DNA from: Micavibrio sp. UBA6139
GTDB lineage: Bacteria > Pseudomonadota > Alphaproteobacteria > Micavibrionales > Micavibrionaceae
Assembly (NCBI GenBank): GCA_002423285.1
Contig: DIVF01000052.1
Location: 46,262-110,261 of the forward strand
Direction of reading: 5' to 3'
Length of the DNA stretch: 64,000 nucleotides
The notes beneath the pieces are model-generated. The model worked only from the letters and a program-made list of their open reading frames with translations. It did no database searches and was not told where the DNA came from. A program made the translations under genes and the position numbers. Below are positions 17,867-27,071 of the stretch, piece by piece (position 1 is the first letter of the stretch; each line of letters starts with the position of its first letter).

Positions 17867-19018
17867 TCAAGCAGCCTTTGTTTCGGCGTAAGCCCATTCG
17901 AGCCATGGCAGCAAAGCAGCAATGTCGCTTTGTTCCACAGTGGCGCCGCACCAAATGCGAAGACCGGCCGGGGCGAGTTTGTGGGCGGCGACGTCATAGG
18001 CGGCTTCTTCTTTGCCCAATTTCTTTTCCATTGTTTTGATGAAGGCTTGGCGGTCTTCCTCGCTTTTCGCGGTGAACCAAGGGTCAACAATCTTAAGACA
18101 GACGGAAGTTTTGGAGCGGGAGGCAGAAACATCGCACAGGAAATCAAGCCATTCCGTCTTTCCAACCCAACCCGAAAGTGTATCAAAATTGGCAGTAATG
18201 CGACGTTGAAGCGCGCCAACACCCCCCAGTGATTCCACCCATTTCAAAGCATCAAGGCAATCTTCAACGGCCAGCATGGACGGTGTATTGAGGGTTTCTC
18301 CCTGAAACAGTCCTTCAATCAATTTTCCGCCGCTGGTCATGCGAAAGATTTTTGGCAAAGGGCGTTCTGGTTTATAGGTCAACAAGCGTTCAACGGCGCG
18401 TGGCGATAACACCAACATGCCGTGCGCAGCTTCACCGCCCAGAACCTTCTGCCATGACCATGTAATGATATCGAGCTTGTCCCACGGCATGTCATAGGCG
18501 AAGACGGCGGAGGTCGCATCACAGAAGGTCAAACCCTTGCGGTCGGCTGCGATCCAGTTTGCATCGGGCACGCGCACGCCACTGGTGGTACCGTTCCACG
18601 GGAAGACAATATCGTGTTCAGGATGTGCCTGTGTCAAATCCGGCAATTCACCAAAAGGGGCGGTAAAGGTACGGGAATCAATTTTCAATTGCTTGGTAAT
18701 ATCGGTCAGCCATTCATTGCCGAACACTTCCCAAGCGAACACATCGACCGGGCGTTGGCCCAACATCGACCACATGGCCATTTCCAAAGCACCGGTATCG
18801 GATGCCGGCACAATCGCCACGCGGTAATCGGCCGGGATGTTTAAAAGGGCGCGGTGACGTTCGATGATATCATTCAAACGCGCTTTACCCTCTGCGGCAC
18901 GGTGGGATCGGCCCAAAAACGCATTCTCCAGCGCCGCCAAGGACCAGCCCGGGCGTTTGGCACAAGGACCAGAGGAAAAAGAGGGATTAGCGGGTTTTTG
19001 GGTTGGTTTGCTGGTCAT
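17867..19018 (-). CDS. serC: phosphoserine aminotransferase
   Basis: A 383-residue PLP-dependent aminotransferase of the alphaproteobacterial/archaeal SerC type, converting 3-phosphohydroxypyruvate plus glutamate to phosphoserine. It begins with the family hallmark NPSFSSGPCAKRPGW. It also has VPASDTGALEMAMW (~residue 70) and the PLP-lysine segment TWSWQKVLGGE (~191). The start follows a GAGGGAG ribosome binding site. It is co-oriented with serA, and serB is close by on the other strand, so this 5 kb carries the whole serine pathway. Confidence 0.96.
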   Translation of the reverse strand: MTSKPTQKPANPSFSSGPCAKRPGWSLAALENAFLGRSHRAAEGKARLNDIIERHRALLNIPADYRVAIVPASDTGALEMAMWSMLGQRPVDVFAWEVFGNEWLTDITKQLKIDSRTFTAPFGELPDLTQAHPEHDIVFPWNGTTSGVRVPDANWIAADRKGLTFCDATSAVFAYDMPWDKLDIITWSWQKVLGGEAAHGMLVLSPRAVERLLTYKPERPLPKIFRMTSGGKLIEGLFQGETLNTPSMLAVEDCLDALKWVESLGGVGALQRRITANFDTLSGWVGKTEWLDFLCDVSASRSKTSVCLKIVDPWFTAKSEEDRQAFIKTMEKKLGKEEAAYDVAAHKLAPAGLRIWCGATVEQSDIAALLPWLEWAYAETKAA

Positions 19019-19176
19019 ATTGGCTCTCCCTCTTGAGGTGGTGGACGCGTCGAATGCCTATTTTCTGCGTGTTTTCAACCTGTTGCAACTGCGAAATATA
19101 AGTTCCCATAATTTTTTACTTTTTCTTAAGCCCGATGCCGTAGAGTGGGCTTGTCATACGAATAAGGGGAGCATGA

Positions 19177-19503
19177 ATGCCAGTTTTTAAAGGTTTTGAA
19201 AAAGCAGACGACACTTTAGTCGCCGTGGTCGATTTCCCTGAAGCCACACGGCACAAACGGTATTGGGGCGAAGATGGCAGCATCCAAAACCGCCTTACAC
19301 CATTCCCGCATGAAGAGCGCCTGAATGAGGCAGCTTTCCGCACAAAATTCGCCGGATTAGATTTTAAGGCCATGAGTAGTCTGCCGTTTAAGGAAGAAGG
19401 CCATGACATGGACCAATTATTGCAGAAGCAACAGGCTGCTATAGAAGCATCTGTTCCAAATCTGGGCATCCGGTCAAAGCCGCCATCCGGCACCGGCATG
19501 TAA
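19177..19503 (+). CDS. small conserved-looking protein, unknown function
   Basis: A 108-residue soluble protein with an excellent AAGGGGAG ribosome binding site. It has mixed composition with many charged residues (RHKRYWGEDG, FPHEERLNEAAF), no signal peptide and no membrane helix. It lies 70 bases upstream of serB on the same strand and could share its transcript. Family not recognised. Confidence 0.75.
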   Translation: MPVFKGFEKADDTLVAVVDFPEATRHKRYWGEDGSIQNRLTPFPHEERLNEAAFRTKFAGLDFKAMSSLPFKEEGHDMDQLLQKQQAAIEASVPNLGIRSKPPSGTGM

Positions 19504-19573
19504 TTCCCGGAGTGCCGCCCGTAATTTTCTTTTGCCCCGTATATTTTATGCGGGGCAAAGCTTATGATGGGCC

Positions 19574-20455
19574 ATGGAATTTGTTTTGACCCTGATTGCC
19601 TCTGAAAAACCACTGACCACCGCTCATCTGGCCGGGGTGACACGGTTTTTGGATTCGCAAGGATTGCCGTTGTCGCATGACCCGCGCTGGTTGCGCCCGC
19701 ATAAGGCCGCAGACCTATACGTTCCATTTCGCCCCAATGCACAACAGATCAGAGCCATTCGTGATGCCCTGTCCACCGACCGCATTGATGTCCTGATCAA
19801 CCGTACGCGGGGGCGTAAAAAGCGCCTGTTACTGGCCGATATGGATGCGACCATTATTGACGGCGAAACACTGGATGAGCTGGCCGATTTTATTGGCCGG
19901 AAAGCAGAAACCGCAGCCATCACCGAAAAAACCATGCGTGGGGAACTCGATTTCACAGCGTCCCTGCATGAACGCGTGGCGTTGTTAAAGGGCCTGCCAG
20001 AATCTGTTTTACAAGACACGATGGATAAGATGACCCTGATGAGGGGGGCTGAAACATTAGTCGGCGGGATGCGGGAAAAGGGCGCGACCTGCGTGCTGGT
20101 TTCTGGCGGCTTTACATTTTTTACAAGTGCGGTAGCCAAGCGTGTCGGGTTTCATCACCACCACGGCAATGTGCTTGATATTCAAGATGGCAAATTGAGC
20201 GGCAAAGTGAACGGCCCGGTTTTAGACCGCGGTGCAAAGCTGGCGTTTTTGGAATTTTATATGAAGGATCTTGATCTTCAGCCAGAAGACATCATGGCGA
20301 TTGGTGATGGGTCGAATGATTTATTGATGTTGCAAGCCGCCGGGCTTGGCATCGGGTTCCAACCCAAGCCGCTTTTGATCGAATCACTTGATAACCTTAT
20401 TCTTTATGGTGACCTGACCGCAGCCCTTTACGCCCAAGGTTTAGCACCCAATTAA
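19574..20455 (+). CDS. serB: phosphoserine phosphatase
   Basis: A 293-residue HAD-superfamily phosphatase, the last step to L-serine. HAD motif I is LLADMDATIIDGETLDEL (~residues 86-103) with the nucleophile and acid/base Asp in DMDAT. The motif II Ser is in LVSGGF (~180), the lysine in RGAKLAF (~222), and motif III GDGSNDLLML is near residue 249. The N-terminal ~80 residues form the regulatory domain found in longer SerB proteins. It completes the serA-serC-serB set in this region. Confidence 0.95.
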   Translation: MEFVLTLIASEKPLTTAHLAGVTRFLDSQGLPLSHDPRWLRPHKAADLYVPFRPNAQQIRAIRDALSTDRIDVLINRTRGRKKRLLLADMDATIIDGETLDELADFIGRKAETAAITEKTMRGELDFTASLHERVALLKGLPESVLQDTMDKMTLMRGAETLVGGMREKGATCVLVSGGFTFFTSAVAKRVGFHHHHGNVLDIQDGKLSGKVNGPVLDRGAKLAFLEFYMKDLDLQPEDIMAIGDGSNDLLMLQAAGLGIGFQPKPLLIESLDNLILYGDLTAALYAQGLAPN

Positions 20456-20573
20456 ACAACGCTTCTTTTCATATTAAGCCATTGATTCAGAAACATTTAA
20501 GCATTTTCGCGCTATCGTTTAGACTGCATTATTATTTCGACCAATTCCGACGCCCGTTTCAGGACAAAAACCC

Positions 20574-21452
20574 ATGACACAGAAATTCGTTGTTTCCGAT
20601 GAGAAGATGGAAGAGCTGATCCATAGCTATTGCCGCGACTATACGGCGCTGGCGCGGTTGGGGCGGTTTGATCCGATTACGGGCCGTGATGAGGAAATCG
20701 ATCAGGTCGTTTTGATCCTGCTGCAAAAGGGCCGTAAGAACGCCGTGCTGCAAGCCCCTGCCGGGGTTGGTAAGACAGCGTTGGTGGTGGGTCTGGCGCA
20801 AACGGTTGTGCGCGAAGCGGTGCCTGATTATCTAAAAAATGCCCGCGTTTTAGAAATTGATTTGGCCAGCATGGCCGCCGGGACAGAATCCATTTCAGAA
20901 TTCCAGGGGCGTTTTATTCCCCTGTGCAAGGCGGTAGCGGAGCGTTACCACGATCCGTCATACCCAAAAATGATCATGTTCATCGACGAGATGCACACCA
21001 TCATGCCAAGCTGTCTGGGCAGTTCGTATAAGGGTTTATCGGAAGTGTTGAAGCCTTATCTGACGGTCGGTGACCTGCATGTTATTGGCGCGACCACACT
21101 GGATGAATATCGCATTTACTGCGCCATCGACCCCGCCATGGATCGCCGTTTCCAGCGCGTGAATTTAAAGGTGCCAAATGCCGAAGAAACATTACACATT
21201 TTGAAGGCGCTGCGCCCGGGCTATGAAAAGCACCACGGCATCACGATTCCCGATGAAGAGCTGGACCGCGTCATTAAATTGACCGAAGAACATTTGCGTC
21301 GCCGTTTCCAGCCCGATAAATCCATCGTGATGATGGATGCGGCCTGCGCATACCACGTCAAAAATTTTGGGCGCGGCCAGACCCTGACCAAGGATTCGGT
21401 TTATTACATGATTTCGAAAGAGGCGAGCCTGCACAAGGACGCCCTCGAATAA
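20574..21452 (+). CDS. stand-alone AAA+ ATPase resembling ClpB/ClpA domain D1
   Basis: A 292-residue protein made of a single AAA+ module closest to the first ATPase domain of ClpA/ClpB: GRDEEIDQVVLILLQ, Walker A APAGVGKTA (61-69), Walker B FIDEMH (136-141), sensor 1 GATTLDEYR (172-180) and Arg finger DRRFQ (190-194). Clp family members are usually 750-870 residues, with an N-domain, a coiled-coil middle domain and a second ATPase domain; all are absent here. The usual KYRGEFEERL pore loop is replaced by GTESISEFQGRFIPL, so the substrate-gripping tyrosine is missing. It is transcribed alone after serB. It could be a regulatory or assembly ATPase rather than a threading disaggregase. Confidence 0.88.
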   Translation: MTQKFVVSDEKMEELIHSYCRDYTALARLGRFDPITGRDEEIDQVVLILLQKGRKNAVLQAPAGVGKTALVVGLAQTVVREAVPDYLKNARVLEIDLASMAAGTESISEFQGRFIPLCKAVAERYHDPSYPKMIMFIDEMHTIMPSCLGSSYKGLSEVLKPYLTVGDLHVIGATTLDEYRIYCAIDPAMDRRFQRVNLKVPNAEETLHILKALRPGYEKHHGITIPDEELDRVIKLTEEHLRRRFQPDKSIVMMDAACAYHVKNFGRGQTLTKDSVYYMISKEASLHKDALE

Positions 21453-21459
21453 TCACACC

Positions 21460-22173
21460 CTAGCGATAAACGGTCTGCAACAAATCACGCGCATTAGCGG
21501 TGTGGTGCGTGACAAAATCTGGCAGATCTTCAACCGGGCGGCCATGATGCAAATAAACCGTGACCATGCCCATTTCATGGGGAATCCGTAAGTTTTCAAT
21601 GGTGTCTTCGACCATCATTACATCACCGGGATTACGGTTGATGGAGGACAGCGCCATTTCAAAGGGTTTGCGGCTATGGGCCTTGCTTTGGAAATCATAG
21701 TTTTCAAAGGCGAAGACTTGTTTATCCGGGAAATACGGCGTCAATTCCAAGCGGCGCAAAACATTCAACGCCCATGGACGGGCAGAATGCGTAATCAATG
21801 CGTGTGCGGCATGTCCCGCCCGTGCAAATAAATCACGCGTTTCATCACATTTCACAACGACGGTGTGATCCAGATGCTTATCGGTCAGATGATGCATATC
21901 GGCATTGGGAATATTAAACCGCATCATGAATTCAAGACCGCTATAGCGGTGACGCTGATAGGATTGTTCCGCCAGCGCAATCGCGTCTTCCAGCGTCATA
22001 TCAACACCCCATTCAAGGGCGGCGCGCGCAATCGCCATGTTAAAGGTCTTTTCCAGCGCCCCGTCCAAACGGTAAAGCGTATTATCCAGATCCCACAACG
22101 CCCCGTTTAACAGGGCAAAGCGTTCATCGAGCGTTCTTAAATCTGGTGTTTTCAAATCGGCGGTCATATTCAT
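21460..22173 (-). CDS. HAD-family pyrimidine 5'-nucleotidase-like phosphatase
   Basis: A 237-residue HAD hydrolase of the pyrimidine 5'-nucleotidase (yeast SDT1/PHM8-like) group. HAD motif I is GALWDLDNTLY (~residues 24-34), motif II Ser is in LITHSARPW (~122), the lysine in AHSRKPFE (~160) and the acidic pair in VMMVEDTIENL (~176). Family members dephosphorylate nucleoside monophosphates or phosphosugars; the substrate here is not fixed by sequence. ATG 22173 lies five bases after the stop of the upstream rsmC-like gene, so the two form an operon. Confidence 0.85.
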   Translation of the reverse strand: MNMTADLKTPDLRTLDERFALLNGALWDLDNTLYRLDGALEKTFNMAIARAALEWGVDMTLEDAIALAEQSYQRHRYSGLEFMMRFNIPNADMHHLTDKHLDHTVVVKCDETRDLFARAGHAAHALITHSARPWALNVLRRLELTPYFPDKQVFAFENYDFQSKAHSRKPFEMALSSINRNPGDVMMVEDTIENLRIPHEMGMVTVYLHHGRPVEDLPDFVTHHTANARDLLQTVYR

Positions 22174-22177
22174 CTTT

Positions 22178-23263
22178 TCATTTTTGTGCGGTGATAATTT
22201 TAAAGCCGTGGCCTTCGTGCAATTTTTGTACATTGCGGAAATGTTTGGCCAAATCCTGCTCATAGGGCAAATGCGCGTTGGCCACCATAAACAATACCCC
22301 GTTTTGTTTCAACATTTGCGCGGCATTGGCGATGAAGGCCTGCCCCAAGGTAATCGCCTGTGCCTTTTCAACGTGGAATGGGGGGTTCATGACCACCAGA
22401 TCAACGGGCTTTATCGCATGGGGCTTTGATAAATCAGCCCAAATACATTCGACCTCACGCCCCGGATGACGTTCCGCCAGATTCATGCGGGCAATTTCAA
22501 CGGCCCGCGCATCAGCATCAAAACACAAAACCCGGCGCAGGTCGGCATTCTTGGCCAACATATAATCGGCAATCACACCTGTGCCGCACCCGAGATCAGC
22601 CACAATGCCGCTGAGGTTATTGGGCAAGAGCGGCAGTAACAAAATAGTCGCGTTATCAACGCGGTCCCAGCTGAACAGGCCCGGTTGCGTCCAATAGCCG
22701 GTTTCTTTCTGGCGTTGAATTTTGCCGCCCTCAATCCATGCGGCGGGCAGGGTCATACTATCTGTCTTTTCAACCCAGACGATGCGGCATTTATGTTTGA
22801 CCATTTCCTGCAAGCCGGGTAAATGCGGCGACAGATCATCATAAAGACGCCCGCCACCGGAATCATTGGCCGCCGCCACGACGAAGAACCCACCGACACG
22901 CAAGCGATCCCACGCGGTCGCCATCATATAGCGGGCCTCTTCGCGCTGGCGCGGCAAGCGCACCAAAACCGCATCATGTTCGGCAGGAGTTGTTTCAACA
23001 GAAACGCGAACCCCCGATGTCGTTAAATCATCGGCTGCACCGCGCCAGCATTGCCAGGCCGATAAATCCGCATGCGATAAAGCGGACAATCCATCAACCA
23101 CCACAGCGTTCACCAGCAATACCGGGGCGTTTTCATCCACGGCCAGATCACCGCGCACGAAAGGGTGCAGCAGGGCCAGCATCGCGGCATCCGCCGCACG
23201 TTTTTTGTGGATGGGTTTGGACAGGATGGGACCCGGCCTTTTTGCGTTCGTTTTTGCTTTCAT
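22178..23263 (-). CDS. rsmC: RsmC-like 16S rRNA guanine-N2 methyltransferase
   Basis: A 361-residue class I methyltransferase of the RsmC/RlmG group that methylates small-subunit rRNA guanosine. SAM motif I is VADLGCGTGVIADYM (~residues 219-233), and the catalytic NPPFHV follows near residue 290. The N-terminal ~180 residues form the degenerate methyltransferase-like domain used for substrate binding in this family. It is followed after five bases by the HAD phosphatase gene. RsmC versus RlmG assignment rests on overall shape and is not certain. Confidence 0.85.
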   Translation of the reverse strand: MKAKTNAKRPGPILSKPIHKKRAADAAMLALLHPFVRGDLAVDENAPVLLVNAVVVDGLSALSHADLSAWQCWRGAADDLTTSGVRVSVETTPAEHDAVLVRLPRQREEARYMMATAWDRLRVGGFFVVAAANDSGGGRLYDDLSPHLPGLQEMVKHKCRIVWVEKTDSMTLPAAWIEGGKIQRQKETGYWTQPGLFSWDRVDNATILLLPLLPNNLSGIVADLGCGTGVIADYMLAKNADLRRVLCFDADARAVEIARMNLAERHPGREVECIWADLSKPHAIKPVDLVVMNPPFHVEKAQAITLGQAFIANAAQMLKQNGVLFMVANAHLPYEQDLAKHFRNVQKLHEGHGFKIITAQK

Positions 23264-23318
23264 TCCGCCTTATAGCACACTCACCAGCACGGTTTGAAGG
23301 ATATTGAAGGGCAAAGAA

Positions 23319-23351
23319 AATCGCGAGGCCGGGTGGGATGGCCTCGCGATT
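23319..23351 (-). terminator. rho-independent terminator after RTX gene
   Basis: A perfect 12-base stem AATCGCGAGGCC / GGCCTCGCGATT with a nine-base loop is followed on the minus strand by TTTTCTTT. It ends the transcript of the RTX gene that stops at 23385. Confidence 0.9.
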
Positions 23352-23384
23352 CTCAGCCTTCCGGTACGCAAGCAGAAAGGTCGG

Positions 23385-25121
23385 CTAAACGACGACATTG
23401 TGATCCAGAACCAGATGGCCGCTGCCCAAAAGCGCGTCCAGATCTGCGGCTCCGGTGCCATTGAGGATGGTGACCAGGTGCGTAAACGCACCGCCAACAT
23501 CGCCATCGGCATTCACATGAATTTCTTGATTGGCGCCGTTTTGCACCATGCGCACAAAATCATTCAAAAGATCGGATAAGGGATCAAACCCGGTCAAAAG
23601 GTTGGTTAAGTTCAGCGTATCACCGCCGGGGCCACCCTGAAAATCATGAATTTTATCAACCAGACCATCAATGGCATCAAAGGCAAAAATATCCGCGCCA
23701 TCACCGCCATATAGATTATTCGCGCCAATGCCACCCACCAGAATGTCATCGCCGAAACCACCATAGAGCGTGTCATTGCCTTCACCACCCGACAGATAAT
23801 CGGCATCGGCATCACCGAGCACTTCACGCACCTGTGACGTCACGCGGATATCAAAAACGACATCGTCGAAATCAGCATCGCCCAGATAGTTCAAATCTTC
23901 ATAGCCAACACGCAAAACAGCCGGATCACTTGGGTCCGCAAGACCGGACATGGCATGGACCAGACCGTCCCGGTTTAACGATGGCACACCGCCCGACAAC
24001 GCCGAGTGATAGGTATCGACATTGAACACATATTCATTGGCGCCATCCGTGAAAATCAGCGAAACGAAATTGCCATCATCGGCAATATTGGCGGCACGCT
24101 CATTGGCCCCATTATAATCATAGATAAAGGCCAGCGTCCCGGTTGAAAAATCCGTGTTGCGGTACAGGGCATTCACCGCATTACCATTGGCGACCAAGAA
24201 GCTGCCCAATGAATCGCCAGCCGCACCATCATAATCGTAGGTAAACACGGTGCCATAGGCATAAGCGTGCTGGTTCTTCATGACGATTTCGACATTGCCA
24301 ATCGTGCCATCCGCGCCAATTTTGTAGAAGCCCAAAGAGTTTTGATAGCCAGCTTCACTAAACAAATACGTCGCCGTAATCGTTGTCGCGAAGCTGATCG
24401 CGGCATTGCCGGTGCTGATCCCCTGATTGGGAACCGGCACGTTGATATTTGAAGGCTGGTTGTAATAGGACAGATAATAATCTGCACCCGTAAAGCTATG
24501 CGTACTGGTCACAGTGTGTGCATAAAGAGCCGGATTTGACCCCGGGCCATCATCACCATATAGGACATCATCACCGGACCCGCCAAACAACCGGTCATTG
24601 CCGGTACCACCATACACTGTATCATTGCCATTCCCGCCGTTCAGCAGGTCGTTGCCAGCCCCGCCAGACAAGCGGTCATTGCCGTTTTCACCACTTAAAG
24701 AGTCATTGCCCGGACCACCATCAACGATGTCATCGCCGTCCCCGGCCAGCACCGTGTCATTACCAGCATTGGTCCAGATGATGTCGTCTTCCTCGCCCCC
24801 GGCGACCAGAATATCACCGAGCACAAGCGTGGAATCAGCCAGAATAATCACATCACCGCCCGCACCGGCAACAATGCGTTCGATGCTGGAAATGGTGGCA
24901 TTGCCAGACCCGTCATTCAGGTGCAGCACATCGCCATATGCACTCATGGAAATCAGATCGGTCCCGGCCAGACCGTTATAGGTCGTGGTATTGACGTTTT
25001 TTACCGCGTCAACAAAGATGGTTTCGCCGCTGTAAGGATTTACGAGAGTCGCAGTGTATTGCTGCAGGTTGCCCTGAAACGTGATGATATCATTGCCGTT
25101 AGTGCCAGTGACCGGTGCCAT
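23385..25121 (-). CDS. RTX calcium-binding protein, type I secreted
   Basis: A 578-residue protein without a Sec signal. Residues ~110-190 carry eight or so glycine/aspartate nonapeptides (GGNGNDTVYG, GGTGNDRLFG), folding into a calcium-bound parallel beta-roll. The central ~230 residues resemble DUF4114-type domains, ending VGYEDLNYLGDADFDDVVFDI. A second short RTX block (GGEGNDTLYGGFGDDILVGG) is near residue 450. The last ~100 residues form a type I secretion target domain much like that of the 1663-residue protein upstream. It probably ends outside the cell as a calcium-stabilised protein; no catalytic motif is evident. Confidence 0.92.
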   Translation of the reverse strand: MAPVTGTNGNDIITFQGNLQQYTATLVNPYSGETIFVDAVKNVNTTTYNGLAGTDLISMSAYGDVLHLNDGSGNATISSIERIVAGAGGDVIILADSTLVLGDILVAGGEEDDIIWTNAGNDTVLAGDGDDIVDGGPGNDSLSGENGNDRLSGGAGNDLLNGGNGNDTVYGGTGNDRLFGGSGDDVLYGDDGPGSNPALYAHTVTSTHSFTGADYYLSYYNQPSNINVPVPNQGISTGNAAISFATTITATYLFSEAGYQNSLGFYKIGADGTIGNVEIVMKNQHAYAYGTVFTYDYDGAAGDSLGSFLVANGNAVNALYRNTDFSTGTLAFIYDYNGANERAANIADDGNFVSLIFTDGANEYVFNVDTYHSALSGGVPSLNRDGLVHAMSGLADPSDPAVLRVGYEDLNYLGDADFDDVVFDIRVTSQVREVLGDADADYLSGGEGNDTLYGGFGDDILVGGIGANNLYGGDGADIFAFDAIDGLVDKIHDFQGGPGGDTLNLTNLLTGFDPLSDLLNDFVRMVQNGANQEIHVNADGDVGGAFTHLVTILNGTGAADLDALLGSGHLVLDHNVVV

Positions 25122-25471
25122 ACGCTTATTAACTCCCCCGTCGGCAAACGTTTCCCCAAGCCATCATTCAAGACCCTGAGCCCGGATATCGTTCGCCAGA
25201 TTTACGCAAGACTGAAGCTTCGGTCGGATCCGGAATCTGATCCTGTATTGCCCCCTGAAACTCCCGGAACCCGCACCCCGCATGATACGAACCCCGTTCT
25301 TCTATAATGATACAGAGTCATTAAAATTTTATGTAAATTATCCTTTAGAGTGCAAAACCCCGCAATTCCGCCAAAACGCAGCGCAAAAACTTGACCCCCC
25401 GGGTATTTGGGATCATGGTCCCCCCCGATAAGAACCCGCGTAAATAACTGAGATTTTTTAAGGCCCACCCG
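25122..25471. other. divergent promoter region, no gene
   Basis: 350 bases between the divergently transcribed RTX gene and the MATE gene. The stretch 25310-25350 is locally AT-rich and probably holds promoters. I see no operator palindrome or RNA element. Confidence 0.5.
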
Positions 25472-26881
25472 ATGACAAAGTTTTCCGGCAAAGGCGACCT
25501 GACCAAGGGTCCAATTTTAAATCACCTGATCCGCCTCAGCGTTCCAATGATCTGGGGCATTCTGGCGATTGTCAGTTTTCAATTGGTGGATACTTATTAC
25601 ATCTCACTGCTCGGCACGGAATATCTGGCAGCGATCAGCTTCACCTTCCCGGTCACCATGACGGTGTTCAGTTTGATCATCGGGCTTGGCATTGGCATGT
25701 CATCGGTGCTGTCGCGAAAAATTGGCGCTAAGAATCACGATGAAATTTTACGCATTGCGACACATGGTATTTTTCTGGCGGCCCTCACCGGCTTGATTGT
25801 CGCCGTGATTGGCCTGTGCGTGATGAAGCCCTTATTCCGCGCTATGGGTGCGGATGAAAGCATGATGGGCATCATTACCGATTACATGACCATCTGGTTT
25901 GCGGGGATCGCGTTCATTGCTGTGCCCATCGTTGGCAACTCCGCCATTCGGGCCACGGGCGATACGCTGGCCCCGTCGATCAACATGATGATGGCGGCGG
26001 GTTTGAATGCGCTGATCGGGCCGTTTTTGATTTTCGGGTTGTGGGGTGCGCCACAAATGGGTGTGCAGGGCGCGGCACTCGCCACATTGATCTCTTATAT
26101 TCTGGCGATGTGCCTGTCGCTTTATGTGCTTTATGCCAAGAAAAAGCTGATTTTTCAGGGCCCGCTGCATTTGCACCAGTTCCGTGATTCCATGCGCCAG
26201 ATTTTATCGGTGGGCCTGCCTGCGGGGTTGGGCAGCGTCATTCAACCCTTCACCCAGGCAATCATCACCACGATCATGGCCGGGTATGGTGTGCATGCCG
26301 TGGCGGCCTATGGTGTGGCATCGCGTGTGGAAGCCATGGCCTTTGTCATCGTCATGGCACTGGCCACGGGCATGTCGCCCATTCTGGGGCAGAATATGGG
26401 CGCAGGACGGATGGAGCGCGTGCGCGAAACCTTGCGCCTGTCGCTGGCGTTTTGTGTTGGCTGGTCGCTGTTTGTGGCGTTGTGCCTTGGCCTGATGGCG
26501 CATCCGATTGCATCGGCATTTTCGGATAACCCCGATGTTATTCGCACCACGATGATTTATTTCTGGATCGTGCCGATCAGCTACGCCGCCGGGAATCTGG
26601 TACAGGGTTGGGCGTCGGCCTATAACGCCATGGGTTTCCCGAAAAAATCAGCGATGATGATTATTGTGAAAATGGTTGTCCTGCAAATCCCGCTGGCCAT
26701 TTTGGGCGGGGTGTTGTTTGGCGCGGTCGGTGTTTTTGCCTCCATCGCGCTCGTCAACCTCGCCACTGGGATTTTCTTCCACGTTCGTGCCTGGGGCAGC
26801 CTTGGCGACCACACCCTGCGCACCGAGCCCCCAACCAAAGCCCCGATCACCGCCACCCCAGCCCCGGAAACCGCTGGTTAA
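25472..26881 (+). CDS. MATE-family multidrug/cation efflux protein
   Basis: A 469-residue inner-membrane transporter of the MATE (NorM/DinF) family with twelve predicted helices in two halves. The family phrases are GPILNHLIRLSVPMIWG at the N-terminus, SFTFPVTMTVFSLIIGLGIGMSSVLSR (helix II-III), and AAYGVASRVEAMAFVIVMALATGMSPILGQNMGAG at the start of the second half. These proteins exchange cationic drugs for sodium or protons. The tail is Pro/Ala-rich. The substrate cannot be predicted. It is transcribed singly, followed by tRNA-Ser after 100 bases. Confidence 0.94.
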   Translation: MTKFSGKGDLTKGPILNHLIRLSVPMIWGILAIVSFQLVDTYYISLLGTEYLAAISFTFPVTMTVFSLIIGLGIGMSSVLSRKIGAKNHDEILRIATHGIFLAALTGLIVAVIGLCVMKPLFRAMGADESMMGIITDYMTIWFAGIAFIAVPIVGNSAIRATGDTLAPSINMMMAAGLNALIGPFLIFGLWGAPQMGVQGAALATLISYILAMCLSLYVLYAKKKLIFQGPLHLHQFRDSMRQILSVGLPAGLGSVIQPFTQAIITTIMAGYGVHAVAAYGVASRVEAMAFVIVMALATGMSPILGQNMGAGRMERVRETLRLSLAFCVGWSLFVALCLGLMAHPIASAFSDNPDVIRTTMIYFWIVPISYAAGNLVQGWASAYNAMGFPKKSAMMIIVKMVVLQIPLAILGGVLFGAVGVFASIALVNLATGIFFHVRAWGSLGDHTLRTEPPTKAPITATPAPETAG

Positions 26882-26980
26882 CAGGCAAAAGGCCGGAGAA
26901 GCGCGGGCCTTGGGCGGGCGGCGGTTTTCTTCCTTGAATTTTACGGCACAAGCCGTTAGGTTCCAGCCCAGACAAAATAC

Positions 26981-27071
26981 GGAGACGTGGCCGAGCGGTT
27001 GAAGGCGCACGCCTGGAAAGTGTGTATAGGTTAATAGCCTATCGAGGGTTCGAATCCCTCCGTCTCCGCCA
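26981..27071 (+). tRNA. serT: tRNA-Ser (anticodon GGA)
   Basis: A complete class II tRNA cloverleaf. The acceptor stem GGAGACG pairs with CGTCTCC. The D-arm is TGGCCGAGCGGTTGAAGGCG-like, and the anticodon loop CTGGAAA gives GGA (reads UCC/UCU). A long variable arm is typical of tRNA-Ser. The T-arm is GAGGGTTCGAATCCCTC, and CCA is encoded at 27069-27071. An AT-rich two-gene segment begins straight after its 3' end. Confidence 0.97.

Noticed and set aside
19116..19742. 208-codon minus-strand frame across the small gene before serB
   Set aside because: It overlaps two well-supported plus-strand genes and reads as Arg/Ser/Cys-rich noise.
23690..24770. Regularly spaced repeats that might suggest a CRISPR array
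   Set aside because: They are the coding repeats of RTX nonapeptides, with degenerate copies and no spacers.
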